From positions 172,344 through 236,343 of the forward strand of contig JAPTJF010000037.1 of the NCBI GenBank assembly GCA_029339195.1: a stretch of DNA of 64,000 bases, in the 5' to 3' direction. Positions 44,201 through 56,716 of this stretch are shown here, piece by piece. The notes under the pieces were generated by a model. It was not told where the DNA came from. It did not search any database and saw only the letters and a program-made list of their open reading frames with translations. The position numbers were made by a program, and so were the translations under genes. The stretch's first letter is position 1. Each line of letters opens with the position of its first letter. Origin of the DNA: Micractinium sp. NFX-FRZ (taxonomy: Eukaryota; Chlorophyta; Trebouxiophyceae; Chlorellales; Chlorellaceae).

Positions 44201-45665
44201 GGCAGCATGGCTTGGCGCTGAGGGGGTGCGTGATGGTGCGGGGGCAGCCAACCAGCCAACCAGCCAACCAACCAGCACATCCTCACGCGCGCGCCACCCT
44301 CCCTGCTTCTCCTCTGCAGCTTTGCCGCCGTGGGCGTGCCCCCTGCTGTCATGGGCATCGGCCCCGCCGTGGCCATCCCGGCGGCGGTGGAGATGGCGGG
44401 GCTCAGCCTGGACGACATTGACGTCTTTGAAATCAACGAGGCCTTTGCCTCCCAGGTGGGTGCAGCGCTGGGGAGTCCAGCTGGCAGGGTGGGGCGCTGC
44501 GGGGCGGGGCGGGGCGGGGTCATTGGCGGCGGCCACCCCTCCCCCACACCCTCCCCTCCCTCCACCCTGTGGGTGGCATGTGCAGCATTGCACACCTGGG
44601 CGCCCAGCCACACTGTGCCTTCCCCACCCTTCTCACTCGTTGTACCCCTCCCCTCTGCCTCCCCCTCCTCAGGCCACCTGTTCTGTTGAAAAGCTGGGTG
44701 TGGGCAAAATGGCGGCACCCCGGTTTTTACATCCTTTCCACTTTTCCTGCCTTACCCACCCGGTGCATTTACCCGTCCTACCCCCACCCTCAGGCCACCT
44801 ACTCTGTTGAGAAGCTGGGCCTGGACATGGACAAGGTCAACCCCAATGGAGGCGCCATTGCCCTGGGGCACCCGCTGGGCTGCACCGGCTCGCGCCAGGT
44901 GGGGTGCCGGAGGGGTTGTCAGATGGGAGAGGCTGGATGGCGTGAACCGGGGGGCACCGTTTGGACCCTGGAAGGGGCAGGTGGGGGCTTAGGTGCACGT
45001 CTTGCAAGAGAACGGGGCAGCAGCGCAGCAGTGTGTGCCCCTATTACCCATGTGCCCCTGTCTGTGCACCGCCTGCTGGCCTCCCTGCCGACGCTCCGCC
45101 CGCCCAGCCCCCCACTCGCAGACCCCCGCCCTGCGCTTGCGCGAAACAGCGGCTTTCTGAGTCCAGCCACTTTGCCTGTGGCACCATCTGACCCTGCCCG
45201 TGCTTCCCTCCCCTTGCCCCTGCCCCTTCCGCAGACTGCCACCCTGCTGTACGAGATGCAGCGGCGCGGCAAGGCGGCTCGCTTTGGCGTCGTGTCCATG
45301 TGCATCGGATCGGGTGAGTGCATGGGGGGAGAGAGGGAGGGGCAGGGGGGAGGAGGGCAGTGGAGGGTGTGCACGCTGGCAGCGGCTGCAGGGCGGGCTG
45401 GGTGTCACGTGATGTGGCGTGATGCGGTCGAGGGTGATCAAGATGAAACTTGCAGCCCGCTGCTTCTGCCAGCACTTCTTCTCCTGTCTGCCTGCCATGC
45501 TTGCCCTGACCTCACACTTCCCCACCCGCCCTGTTGTTACTCCGCCCCCCTGCAGGCATGGGTGCCGCTGCGGTGTTTGAGCGGGGCGGCGAGATTGATG
45601 CGCCGCCGCGCCGCGCCGTGAGCAGCCAGCTGGCAGGGCTCAGCCGCGATGCGCAGGTGGTTTAA
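41294..45665 (+). CDS. KAT2: Peroxisomal 3-ketoacyl-CoA thiolase with PTS2
   Basis: Twelve exons join to 463 residues, matching plant glyoxysomal thiolases: 41294-41344, 41456-41686, 42009-42144, 42428-42595, 43039-43091, 43251-43359, 43669-43796, 43940-44025, 44320-44455, 44794-44898, 45235-45313 and 45556-45665. It cleaves 3-ketoacyl-CoA with CoA in the last step of beta-oxidation. Exon 1 alone encodes [17 protein letters not shown], whose RQ-x5-HL is a textbook PTS2. Core motifs are [44 protein letters not shown] (acyl-accepting Cys), [42 protein letters not shown] (catalytic His) and [17 protein letters not shown] (second Cys). An in-frame Met at 41486 could start a form without PTS2. Introns carry several exon-edge echoes. 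Confidence 0.96.
42214..42250 (+). repeat. Echo of thiolase active-site exon donor
   Basis: CCACACCGTCAACCGCCAG plus flank repeats 42117-42150 (end of the VNRQCSSG exon and donor), displaced by 97 bp. The copy's donor GT is mutated to AT. Confidence 0.85.
42571..42900 (+). repeat. Four- to five-copy echo of the 'QDCLLPMG' donor
   Basis: The exon end CAGGACTGCCTGCTGCC|ATGGGTGGG recurs near 42681, 42773 and, decayed, near 42815 and 42890. Spacing is about 109, 92 and shorter. GTTGGTGGGGTG-type intron sequence is shared between copies. Confidence 0.85.
44668..44710 (+). repeat. Echo of thiolase exon 10 acceptor
   Basis: CTCAGGCCACCTGTTCTGTTGAAAAGCTGGG precedes the true acceptor and exon start at 44789 by about 121 bp. 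Confidence 0.85.
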
Positions 45666-45682
45666 CACACATCTTTAAGCTG

Positions 45683-45860
45683 TAGCGCTAGCCCCCCCCA
45701 GCCCCTGCTGGCCAGTTTTGCGCCCTGGGCACTGCGCTCACTCCCGTAATCTACCACTGCTGCCAGTCACAGCCGCTTGGCTGCGGCGGAAACTCCACCC
45801 CCTCTCCTAGCGCTAGTGCCCCTCTGCCTCTGGACCCACCCCCGCCCCCCCTAGCGCTAG
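45683..45860. repeat. Three TAGCGCTAG palindromes
   Basis: TAGCGCTAG occurs at 45683-45691, 45807-45816 (as CTAGCGCTAG) and 45851-45860 (as CTAGCGCTAG), each beside a C-rich run, within 180 bp. Confidence 0.9.
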
Positions 45861-45891
45861 CCCCCCTTGTCCTCTGTGCTGTGTAAGTTTT

Positions 45892-45896
45892 GACAT
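45892..45896 (+). terminator. Putative TGTAA poly(A) signal of the thiolase gene
   Basis: TGTAAG lies 227 bp past the thiolase stop in the convergent spacer. Confidence 0.4.
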
Positions 45897-46376
45897 CCTC
45901 CGACTGCCGGTTTTGACATCAGCTTAGCGAATCCCCCCCAATTTTGCTTCACCCCGATTTAGTGCGCGCCTCCCGTCCAAATGTCTTAGCGTATGCTTTG
46001 TAAAGAAGTTGAGAGAAGGAACAGGCCGGGCAGGAAGGGAGCTGCGCTAAGGACTGCTACTTGTGAATGGGCAGCTTCAAGTTTACACTTGTGGAGCGGC
46101 ATGAGGGGCATGCAATTGTGTCCCCTACAACTCGGTTGCTCACAGGAATCAAGCGTCTCATGCAGCCGCCGCATCAGTTATGGCCGCTTTTTGCCGCATG
46201 ATGTGCTTGTGCGCCTGCTGCGTTCCGGCCATACTTGTAGAGACTTCTATGTGAATTCGCAGTCGCCAGCTCGCAATCCCACCCCCAACAGTGGCACGGT
46301 ACCCGCGCGCAGCCCTCGCAGCCCGCCCCCTGCCTGCCACTCTTGCACGATACTGCACCCCACTCCTATGCTGCCA

Positions 46377-49561
<3,185 letters not shown>

Positions 49562-49859
49562 CGCTGCTCAGGTGGAAGGCGAATCTGCCCGTCAACAATT
49601 GCGGGCTTGAAAGCATGACAAACGCCCTTGCTGTCGGATCAAAAACCAATCCCCTTTCTTCCGACAGCCCCGCCGAAAAAAGCTCGCATTTTGGTCGCCC
49701 AGCCGCCCCAGCTCCCCTATCATCGTCAGCGATCATACATCCACAGTCAGCTGAGCCGGCACTCCGCAACACCGGCAGCCTACAGCCGCCTTACGACACC
49801 GTTGCCTCGCCGGTGGTGCTCCCGCACTCTCGCCAAGCACTCCCTACCGCCAACTCGCG
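49562..49859. promoter_or_regulatory. 298-bp shared promoter of CPX1 and the lumen protein
   Basis: The start codons diverge across 298 bp. A CCAAT lies at about 49645. Two plastid-targeted products share the region, suggesting co-regulation with chloroplast biogenesis. Confidence 0.5.
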
Positions 49860-51304
49860 ATGCAGCTGACTAGCGCAACCATCTTCAAGCCCGCAGCAGC
49901 AGCTGTGGCTCGCCCGAGCTCCCGCACCCGCTGGGTGCCTGTCGTGGCCGAGCAGCAGCAGCCAGAGGCGGTCAGCCGCAGGTGAGGCCCGCCCTGGATG
50001 GCAGGAGTGGCGTGAGATGCAGGGCTGGGGCTGGGCAGGCTGGTGGTAGCTGCTGCCGCCGCAGACCGTGCAAGGAAGGCGGGAGGAGCAGCCCAGCAGG
50101 CCGGCTGGTGCTGGTGTGTGCTTGGCGACAGCGCTTTGTGGTGCTGCCTGGTACCAGCAGGCAGCGTGTGGCCTGAAGTCAGGCACTTGCGCCTGCCTGC
50201 AGGGCTGCGCTGTCCAGCCTGGCGGCGCTGCCTGCGCTGTTGGCGGCGGCACCGGCGCTGGCGTTGGGCAAGGATGTGCGTCAGGCAATGAAGGAGTGAG
50301 TACTGTCTTGTTTTTGCTTTGGTGCATGATGGGGCCTGGGGGCGCTCGCCAGCACAGCAGCCCAACAGCCGAAAGGGGTGGGGCTGGGGGCAGGCTTGTC
50401 TGCTCCCTACCTGGCTGCTGGTCGGAGCCTCTGCCCAGACACGCCCGCCCAGGTCAAGGCAGCAAACCCAGCACCTGCCGGATTGCTTCTTTGCTGGTGC
50501 CGCAAACACTTGTGCAAGGCGGACGCCGGAGACGAGCAGTGCACTCAACTATCCTGTTCCCCCTCTGTATCCGCCCACTGGCAACAGCAGTCCCCTTGCA
50601 GCACGGAGGAGGCGTGCTCGCAGACAGCTGACACTTTTTCTGTTCCCCGCCTGCTTGCAGGAAGGAGGAGCGCAAGAGGAAGCTGAAGGCGAGCGCAGCT
50701 AAGATGAAGGCTACAGGCACCACCACCTCTGCCTTTGGCGACTCAAAGTATGGGCTTCCCGAGGACGCAACTTCCCCGAACATGCGCGCGCTGGCGGTGC
50801 GTCCCGTGCTGTGCTGTGCTGTGCGTGCAGGGTGCTGAGAGTGTGCCCATGTGTTGAACGTGTATTGTGTCCGGGGCATGCCGCATCCCCAGGATCACGC
50901 TGGTGGTATGTGCCCGAGGGCGGGTGTGGTGCTGTGCTGCCGCTGCGCTGTGGTGGTGTTGCGCTGCGGGGGCATGCCGCCACGAGCGCCGTGCTCAGTC
51001 TGCCTCGGGCACGGCGGGCAGTGAGGGTGTATGGGTCAATGTCAGCTGGGGCTGGGAGCGTTGTGCAGGCATGGGCACAGGTGTGCAGCTGCTTTTGTGC
51101 TGGTCGCTGGTTGGCACACACACACACTGGCACAGCGATGTGTCCTGCGCAGCCTGCCCCGCCCGCCCATCGGCACGCATTTGCTGACATGGCGACTGCA
51201 CTGCAGGCCGCACCCAGCCGAGGCTGCTGCCTGCCAGCCACTGATCTGCCCTGTTCCCTGCTGCCTGTGTGTCGCAGAATGAGCGTGCGCGGAGCGAGGA
51301 ATGA
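49860..51304 (+). CDS. Small predicted thylakoid-lumen protein
   Basis: Four exons (49860-49981, 50203-50295, 50661-50796, 51278-51304) give 125 residues. The N-terminus (MQLTSATIFKPAAAAVARPS) is a plastid transit peptide. A second signal follows: SRRAALSSLAALPALLAAAPALALG, a twin-arginine, a hydrophobic core and an ALA cleavage motif, as in Tat-dependent lumen proteins. The mature part, about 65 residues, is Lys/Glu-rich helix (KDVRQAMKEKEERKRKLK) then a conserved-looking TSAFGDSKYGLPEDATSPN segment. Size and processing resemble small lumenal photosystem-associated proteins, but I cannot name the family. The last exon has only eight sense codons. Confidence 0.7.
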
Positions 51305-51803
51305 GCGCGCAGTTCCGCGCAGGGCTGAGCGGCTTTGGGCTTGCGAGTGGAGGCCGCGTTTTCCCACCGGCAGCAGGGTGCTGCGATGACGATGATGATG
51401 ATGATGACGTTCCCAAATTGAGTTGATTGGAGACCCGTAGAGGACTGCATGTATCATGTATTCTGCACTGTGCGTGTTTTGTTGTACCACCATGCGAGGG
51501 AGCTTTGCGCCCGATTTTTGAGACTGGAGACTGGGCACGCTAATAGGCAGTATGTGCAGGCAGGACACGGGGAGGCTGGTTCGCCGGCGGTGGTGAGCAG
51601 CCTGCAACGTGCGAGGGTAAGAGGTGATTGAAATCGAATGCATCACTGAAAGAGTTGAAGCAGGGGAGGGGCTTGCAGTGTGCTTGTGGGTTGCTTGCAG
51701 AGCGCGGCAGCAGTACAGCGGCCATGCTGCGCGTACATCAGCAGCAGCCTTTGCACAATTTGCAGGGCGGCGCCGTCCTGAATCTTCAATTTTCGGTGCA
51801 ATC
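51305..51803. other. Spacer between lumen protein and PDI
   Basis: Contains a (GAT)n tract at 51384-51408. No coding signal. It should hold the 3' UTR of the lumen-protein gene and the PDI promoter; no TATA was identified. Confidence 0.4.
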
Positions 51804-54800
51804 ATGAAGACGGCGGCTCTCCTGCTCCTGGCCTTCCTGGCCTGCGCCAAGGCCGCGGGCGACGACCCCACCGTCTCTCTGCCCGGCGTGACGGACCTGA
51901 GTGAGTGCTCGCAGCGGTCCTGGAATCTAGATCACCTGCGTTCCAGCCTGCAGGCGCTCTCACCCGCCCCGATCGCCTCTTGCTTGCAGCTCCTGACAAC
52001 TACGCCAGCGAGCACACCGGGAAGAGGGCGGCGCTGATCGAGGTAAGCGTGTGGAATGGTGCTGCAGCCTTTGTGTAAGCAGCGTGGGCAGCGGCTTGGT
52101 ACTTTGTCCGCCCGCTCAGCGGCTTCCTTCACGCTCACAGCCCGCCCTGCTGCTCCCCTACCTGCTGCAGTTCTACGCGCCATGTGAGTGGCAGAGGGTG
52201 CCGGTCCGAAGGGCGCCATAGCGGGGAGCAGGGCTCTCCAGAAGCCGCGTGCCATGCACGGGCGGGCGGCAGTCGGCGGGTGCCACCGGGCGTTCATTCA
52301 GCACCCGGCGGCCTCCAGCCGTGCCATATAGCAGTCGCGGAGAGCTCAAGAGGCGAAAGGGAGGGCACCTAGCCAGCAGCCTGCGCCAGCTTTGCCACCT
52401 AGCCAGCTTTGCCCCCTGCCGCCATTTACTTGCCACGAATGTGCCCGCTGCCGCCGCCAGCACCCAACATCAGCCGCCATCCTCCGATGTGTCCTCTGCA
52501 GGGTGCGGCCACTGCAAGCGCCTGGTCCCTGAGTACACCAAGCTTGGGGAGGCCATTGCTGCCGATCCCAAGCTGAAGAACCGTGTGCTGATCGCAAAGG
52601 TGGACGCCGATGCCCACCGCTCCCTGGGTGCGCGGCGTGTTTCCTTTCCTTCATTCTCAACAGATCCGCCTTTGGGGGACAGCAACCTGTGCAGCACATT
52701 GTGTGCGGGGGTGGCGTGTTGTTTATGGTGTGCCTGGCGGCCAGCCTTGTGCCCCACCTTGCGAGCGCCGATAGGACAGCGCCCGCCCGCCTGCCACACC
52801 CAGTGCAGAGCCCTCCAAAGGGCATTGCCCACTGGGTTTCCAGTGCCTCACCAACCCTCTGCCGCGCTCCCCAAACCTCACCGCTTGCAGGCGAGAAGTT
52901 TGGCGTGCGCGGCTTCCCCACCCTCAAGTGGTTCCCCCGCGGCAAGGCCTCCGACCCCGTGGAGTGAGCGCTGCGCTGCGCTGTGCTGTGCTGCGGGTGA
53001 AATGGTGTGCTGTGCTGTGGGTGATATGGTGTGCTGTGCTGCGCTGCGCTTGTCCACCCCGCTGTTGGACACAACCGGCACGCTGTTGACCTTGCACCCG
53101 TACCTACCCGCAGTTCTGCCTTGCAGCTACAACGGCAGCCGCTACGTGGCCGACTTCCTCAAGTCCGCTCTGCTTGCTCTCCGAGACAACCCTCAAGCTG
53201 TTAGTCTTACACTCTTGCCCGTCCTCAACCCTGCAGCTACAACGGCGGCCGCTCCGTGGCCGACTTCCTGAAGTTCATCAACGAGCAGGTGGCAGCAGAC
53301 GCCGGGTTTGCGCGCGTCGACGCCCTGGTGCCGCTGGCACAGAAGTTCCAGGTGGGGCGCGGGAGGGAGACGGGAGCAGTGGGGCTTTGGGTGCTGGGCT
53401 GTATGTGCTAGGGCAGGGTGTGCACGCGTGGGCGCTCTGGTGCCGCTGGCCCAGAAGTTCCAGGTGGGGCGCGGGAGGGAGAGGAGAGCAGTGGGGCTTT
53501 CGGTGCTGGGCTGTATGTGCTGGGGCTGGGTGTGCAGCGAGGGGTTGCGATTACTGGTCCGGATGTGCGTGCGCGATGCAGCTCCAGCCAAGGCGCATGT
53601 GCGCGCGCCGTGGCCTGCTGGGCGTGCGCCACACCAGGCTTCATCCCCTCCGGCCTGCCTACCTGCCCCTGCCTGCCTGCCTGCCCTGCAGGCTGCCGCT
53701 GCTGATGCCAAGGCTGACATTGTGAAGGAGGCGGAGGCAGCTGTGGAGAAGGTGTCCGGTGAGTGGGGTGTGTGGGGTGTGTGGGGGCCCTCACAAGATT
53801 AGGGTCTCCCAAGCGGGGGGAGAGTGGGCGTCAGCGGGCCAGCCAGCCTGAGGGCGGGAGCTGGCGCCAGGGGGAGGGAGGAGGGCCGAAAGCTGCGCCC
53901 ATGCGCTTCGCCACGCTTACCACCGCTGTGCACCTGCCTGCGCCCCCGCCGCCACATCACCAATCCTGTTCCATCTCACCACGCCTGCACCTCCTATCAA
54001 CCTGTGCGCCACAGTGACGTCAAGAGAATGAGGGCTGCCACTGATACCAAACACCCTGCCATCATTCTGGCTGTGCAGCCGACGACAAGCAGCATGCGGG
54101 CCCTGCACCTGCGGTATAAGGAGACCGCCCTGTGCTGCTTCTGCTTGACACATATCCTCCTGGTCCCTCTTGCGTCCCCTTATGTGTGCAGCCGACGACA
54201 AGGAGAACGCGGGCCTGTACTTGCGGTTCATGAAGAAGGCGCTTGAGAAGGGCGAGGCCTACATTGCTGGCGAGCTGGAGCGGCTGACCAAGATGAGCGA
54301 GAAGCCAATGTCGGGTGGGTGGGTGGCTGGCTGGGGTGGCTGCGTGGCTGGGTGCATCACGGGGCAGGGTGGGTGAGGTCTGCGAGGGCTGAAAGGGTGA
54401 CGCTGCCTCGTCCCCACTCTCCGCCGCTCCCCTCCTTGCCTCCTGTGCCTTGCCACCGTGGTGCTTCCGTGCCTGCCTCGCTGCCCCGCCTGCCCTGCCC
54501 AGCACTTCTTCCCAGAGCCGCCAAGCTGGACAATGTGTGTCCCCCGCATGATATGCGTGCTGCGCTCACCGCCGCGCCCGCTGTGCCCGCTGCCCTCCCT
54601 TCCCGACTGCAGCCACCAAGCTGGACGAGGTGTCCCGCAAGATCTCCGTGCTTTCTTCCTTCACGGAGGCACCCGAGGAGGCCAAGGAGGCAGCGCCTGC
54701 CCCTGCCAAGGAGGAGGAGGTGGCAGTGGAGGAGGACGACGAGGATGATGACGAGGAGGAGGAGGCGCAGGCTGGCGGCGATGAGGAGGAGGTGTACGAC

Positions 54801-55331
54801 GACGGCCTGGATGACAGCATGGGCGCAGGTGAGAGCATAACTTCATCTCAAACTTGGTTCTGGGTGAAAGCAGGGGAAGGGTCGCAGGGGGTGACGCTGA
54901 GGTGGGGTGCGCTGGTGGCAGGTTGCAATTTTGGGGGCAGGTGAGGAGCGAGAGGGGCAGGGGGGCACGTGACAGGTGCACACGGAAACCGATGACAGGA
55001 TACGTGACGGAAAGGGAGGGCAGCGGGTAAAGGGCGAGGCTCCGAAGTCAACCGAGTGACGATTGGTGCGTGGCGCCGGGCTGGGAGCAGAGCCAGGGCC
55101 ACGGCAGGCCCAGCGTGCCGTCTGCTAGAGAAGCTGGGCCAGCAGCGACACAGCAGGAGGCACGGCGTGTCGCTCTTTCATCTTCTCATGCATGCGACAT
55201 GCCCCCTCCCCACCCCACGTGCAGAGATGGAGGAGGGCGGCGAGGGGGAGGAGGAGGAGGTGGACTTTGAGGATGGCGAGGGGGCGGCTGCCAATGATGA
55301 GGAGGATGAATATGATGATGCCGAGCTCTGA
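51804..55331 (+). CDS. Protein disulfide isomerase, single thioredoxin plus ERp29-C domain
   Basis: Ten exons keep phase and give 329 residues: 51804-51900, 51990-52042, 52171-52183 (13 nt), 52502-52627, 52891-52963, 53237-53351, 53692-53758, 54192-54314, 54613-54828 and 55225-55331. MKTAALLLLAFLACAKAAG is an ER signal peptide. One thioredoxin domain follows with FYAPWCGHCKRLVPEY (active CGHC, split by two introns) and VRGFPTLKWFP (cis-Pro). A helical ERp29 C-like (D) domain reads VPLAQKF, NAGLYLRFMKKALEKGEAYI, ELERLTKM and TKLDEVSRKISVLSSF. The rest is a very acidic Asp/Glu tail ending YDDAEL. Plant PDIL2 proteins have two thioredoxin domains plus D, so this is a one-domain variant. The C-terminal tetrapeptide DAEL is not a canonical KDEL signal. 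The acidic tail may bind Ca2+. Confidence 0.92.
53123..53175 (+). repeat. Echo of PDI exon 6 acceptor
   Basis: GCAGCTACAACGGC plus codons (YNGSRYVADFLK) lie 110 bp before the real acceptor (YNGGRSVADFLK). The decoy frame stays open across the gap, so its use would give a longer product. Confidence 0.9.
53434..53545 (+). repeat. Echo of PDI exon 6 donor, ~100 bp long
   Basis: CTGGTGCCGCTGGC through about 95 bp repeats 53325-53430 (end of ALVPLAQKFQ plus donor and intron) with few differences, displaced by 112 bp. Confidence 0.9.
54073..54125 (+). repeat. Echo of PDI exon 8 acceptor
   Basis: GTGCAGCCGACGACAAG and about 30 bp of coding-like sequence precede the true acceptor at 54186-54191 by 113 bp. 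Confidence 0.88.
54514..54555 (+). repeat. Echo of PDI exon 9 start
   Basis: AGCCGCCAAGCTGGAC and flank precede the exon 9 start (AGCCACCAAGCTGGAC at 54611) by about 95 bp. The copy's acceptor AG is preserved. Confidence 0.8.
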
Positions 55332-56506
55332 GCGGGGAGCCTCTTGATGGAACCTGTAGCTGCTGGTCGGATGGCCAGACGAGCACAGCTCTTGCATCCA
55401 TGCGTCCACAGGCTCCGAGGGATCCTGTTTGACGCCCTGCAGTGTGCGCCTTCCATGGAGGGTGGGCCGGGCTCAGCCCAGCGCGCGTAACGTGACGTGA
55501 CAAGAATGCGCTGGTGCTGACCAGGCCTTTCCCCTTTGCGGCACACAACGCTGCCAATGGCTGCACTCTTGCAGCGCTTGTGAAAGCTTGTCCCACCAGC
55601 AGCGGTGTGCCTTGGCGGTGCGGCCCTGCATGCTGTGCTGCGCAGCCGCTGTGCATGCTGCAATCTCTCGCCCCCCTCCTCTTCTCACCTACACCTCCAC
55701 GCCCCCACCCGCTGCGTTTTATTTCACATCATCACTGCTCTGCTACCTTTCTGCCGATTCCCAGCTGCCGCGGCTGTTGTAATGGACACACAGCAGGCAC
55801 AGCACGGAGCATTGAACGCAGAGGCAGGCTGCTGGCTGTGGGGGGCAGCCCTGGCTTTTAAGAGCTGGCCTGTTGGCACTGCACAGACGCCTCCTTTCTT
55901 TCTGCACAAGCTGAGCATGCTCTGCACCGGGTTGGGAGAGGGCTGTGTGCCAGGAGCAGAGCAGCAGGCAGCGGCGAGCACCTGCCGGATGTAGTGGGGT
56001 TGCGGGCAGTGGTGCGGCAGCTTGGGTGCATGTGTGTGGTGGAGAGGTGTTGCAGGCATTGCGAGCGGCTACATGGGAGCATGGAAGTGCGAGATGCAAG
56101 GGTCTGCGGTCATACCTAGCGCGGCCTGGCAGCAGCACTAATGCTCGTGGCATGCACTGAAGGCCGCGTGGCCTGCTGTGCACAGCAGGCTGCGCAGCAC
56201 AGGAGGCTGGCAGGCAGAGCATGCCAGCCTCCGTTGCTTGGAGTGGCATTTGTCGGCTGTGCATTTACATTCAAGCCCAGGCATGGGCATGTAAGGGCCT
56301 CCGCAGTACATCGTCCGTCTAGGGTGCCTTCAGTCGGTGACCGCCTGCAGTGCAAAGCGCACATATCGTCCCACGCCACCACTGCAGATTGTAGACTTGC
56401 TCAACCCAAGTGCAGCTCACAGCCTGGCATTTCCAGCCTGGCATTTCCACACAGGGGCAGGTGCTGCATTTCCAAATTTAATTTAATTTATTTCATGTCA
56501 TGCAAC
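55332..56506. other. Spacer between PDI and ABCG gene
   Basis: PDI 3' UTR with TGTAATG at 55778 (447 bp past the stop), then non-coding sequence. At 56473-56495 an AT-rich AATTTAATTTAATTTATTT run precedes the ABCG TATA box. No gene is seen. Confidence 0.4.
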
Positions 56507-56516
56507 TATATAAATA
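56507..56516 (+). promoter_or_regulatory. TATA box of the ABCG gene
   Basis: TATATAAATA is the best TATA match near any gene start in the window. It lies 197 bp upstream of the ABCG start codon and follows an AT-rich run, so transcription would begin near 56540. Confidence 0.55.
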
Positions 56517-56683
56517 GCCCCAAAGCTGCCTCCAAGAGTGCTCCTGCCTGCTACTTGGCAGCCACATGTCATGGGCTGGTCATGGCCTGCTACCCCCTTG
56601 CTACCCACCCAGCGACCAGTGCTACCCACCCAGCGACCTTGTGCTCACCTTAAACTGCCCCAACATCGTATAGCTCTTCAACC

Positions 56684-56716
56684 ATGCCCAAGCGTCAACA
56701 GACACTGCAACTATGA
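56684..56716 (+). promoter_or_regulatory. uORF overlapping the ABCG start codon
   Basis: ATG at 56684 opens a ten-codon frame (MPKRQQTLQL) whose TGA (56714-56716) overlaps the main ATG (56713-56715) as ATGA. If transcribed it would place a terminating ribosome on the main start, a termination-reinitiation layout. Confidence 0.5.

Larger units (their letters stand above)
45666..46376. other. Convergent 3' spacer with repeated palindrome
   Basis: Between thiolase and coproporphyrinogen oxidase. It contains TGTAAG at 45892 (likely thiolase poly(A) signal), TGTAAAC on the minus strand at 46087-46083 (possible CPX signal), three TAGCGCTAG palindromes and two TTTTGACATC copies. No gene is seen. 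Confidence 0.5.
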
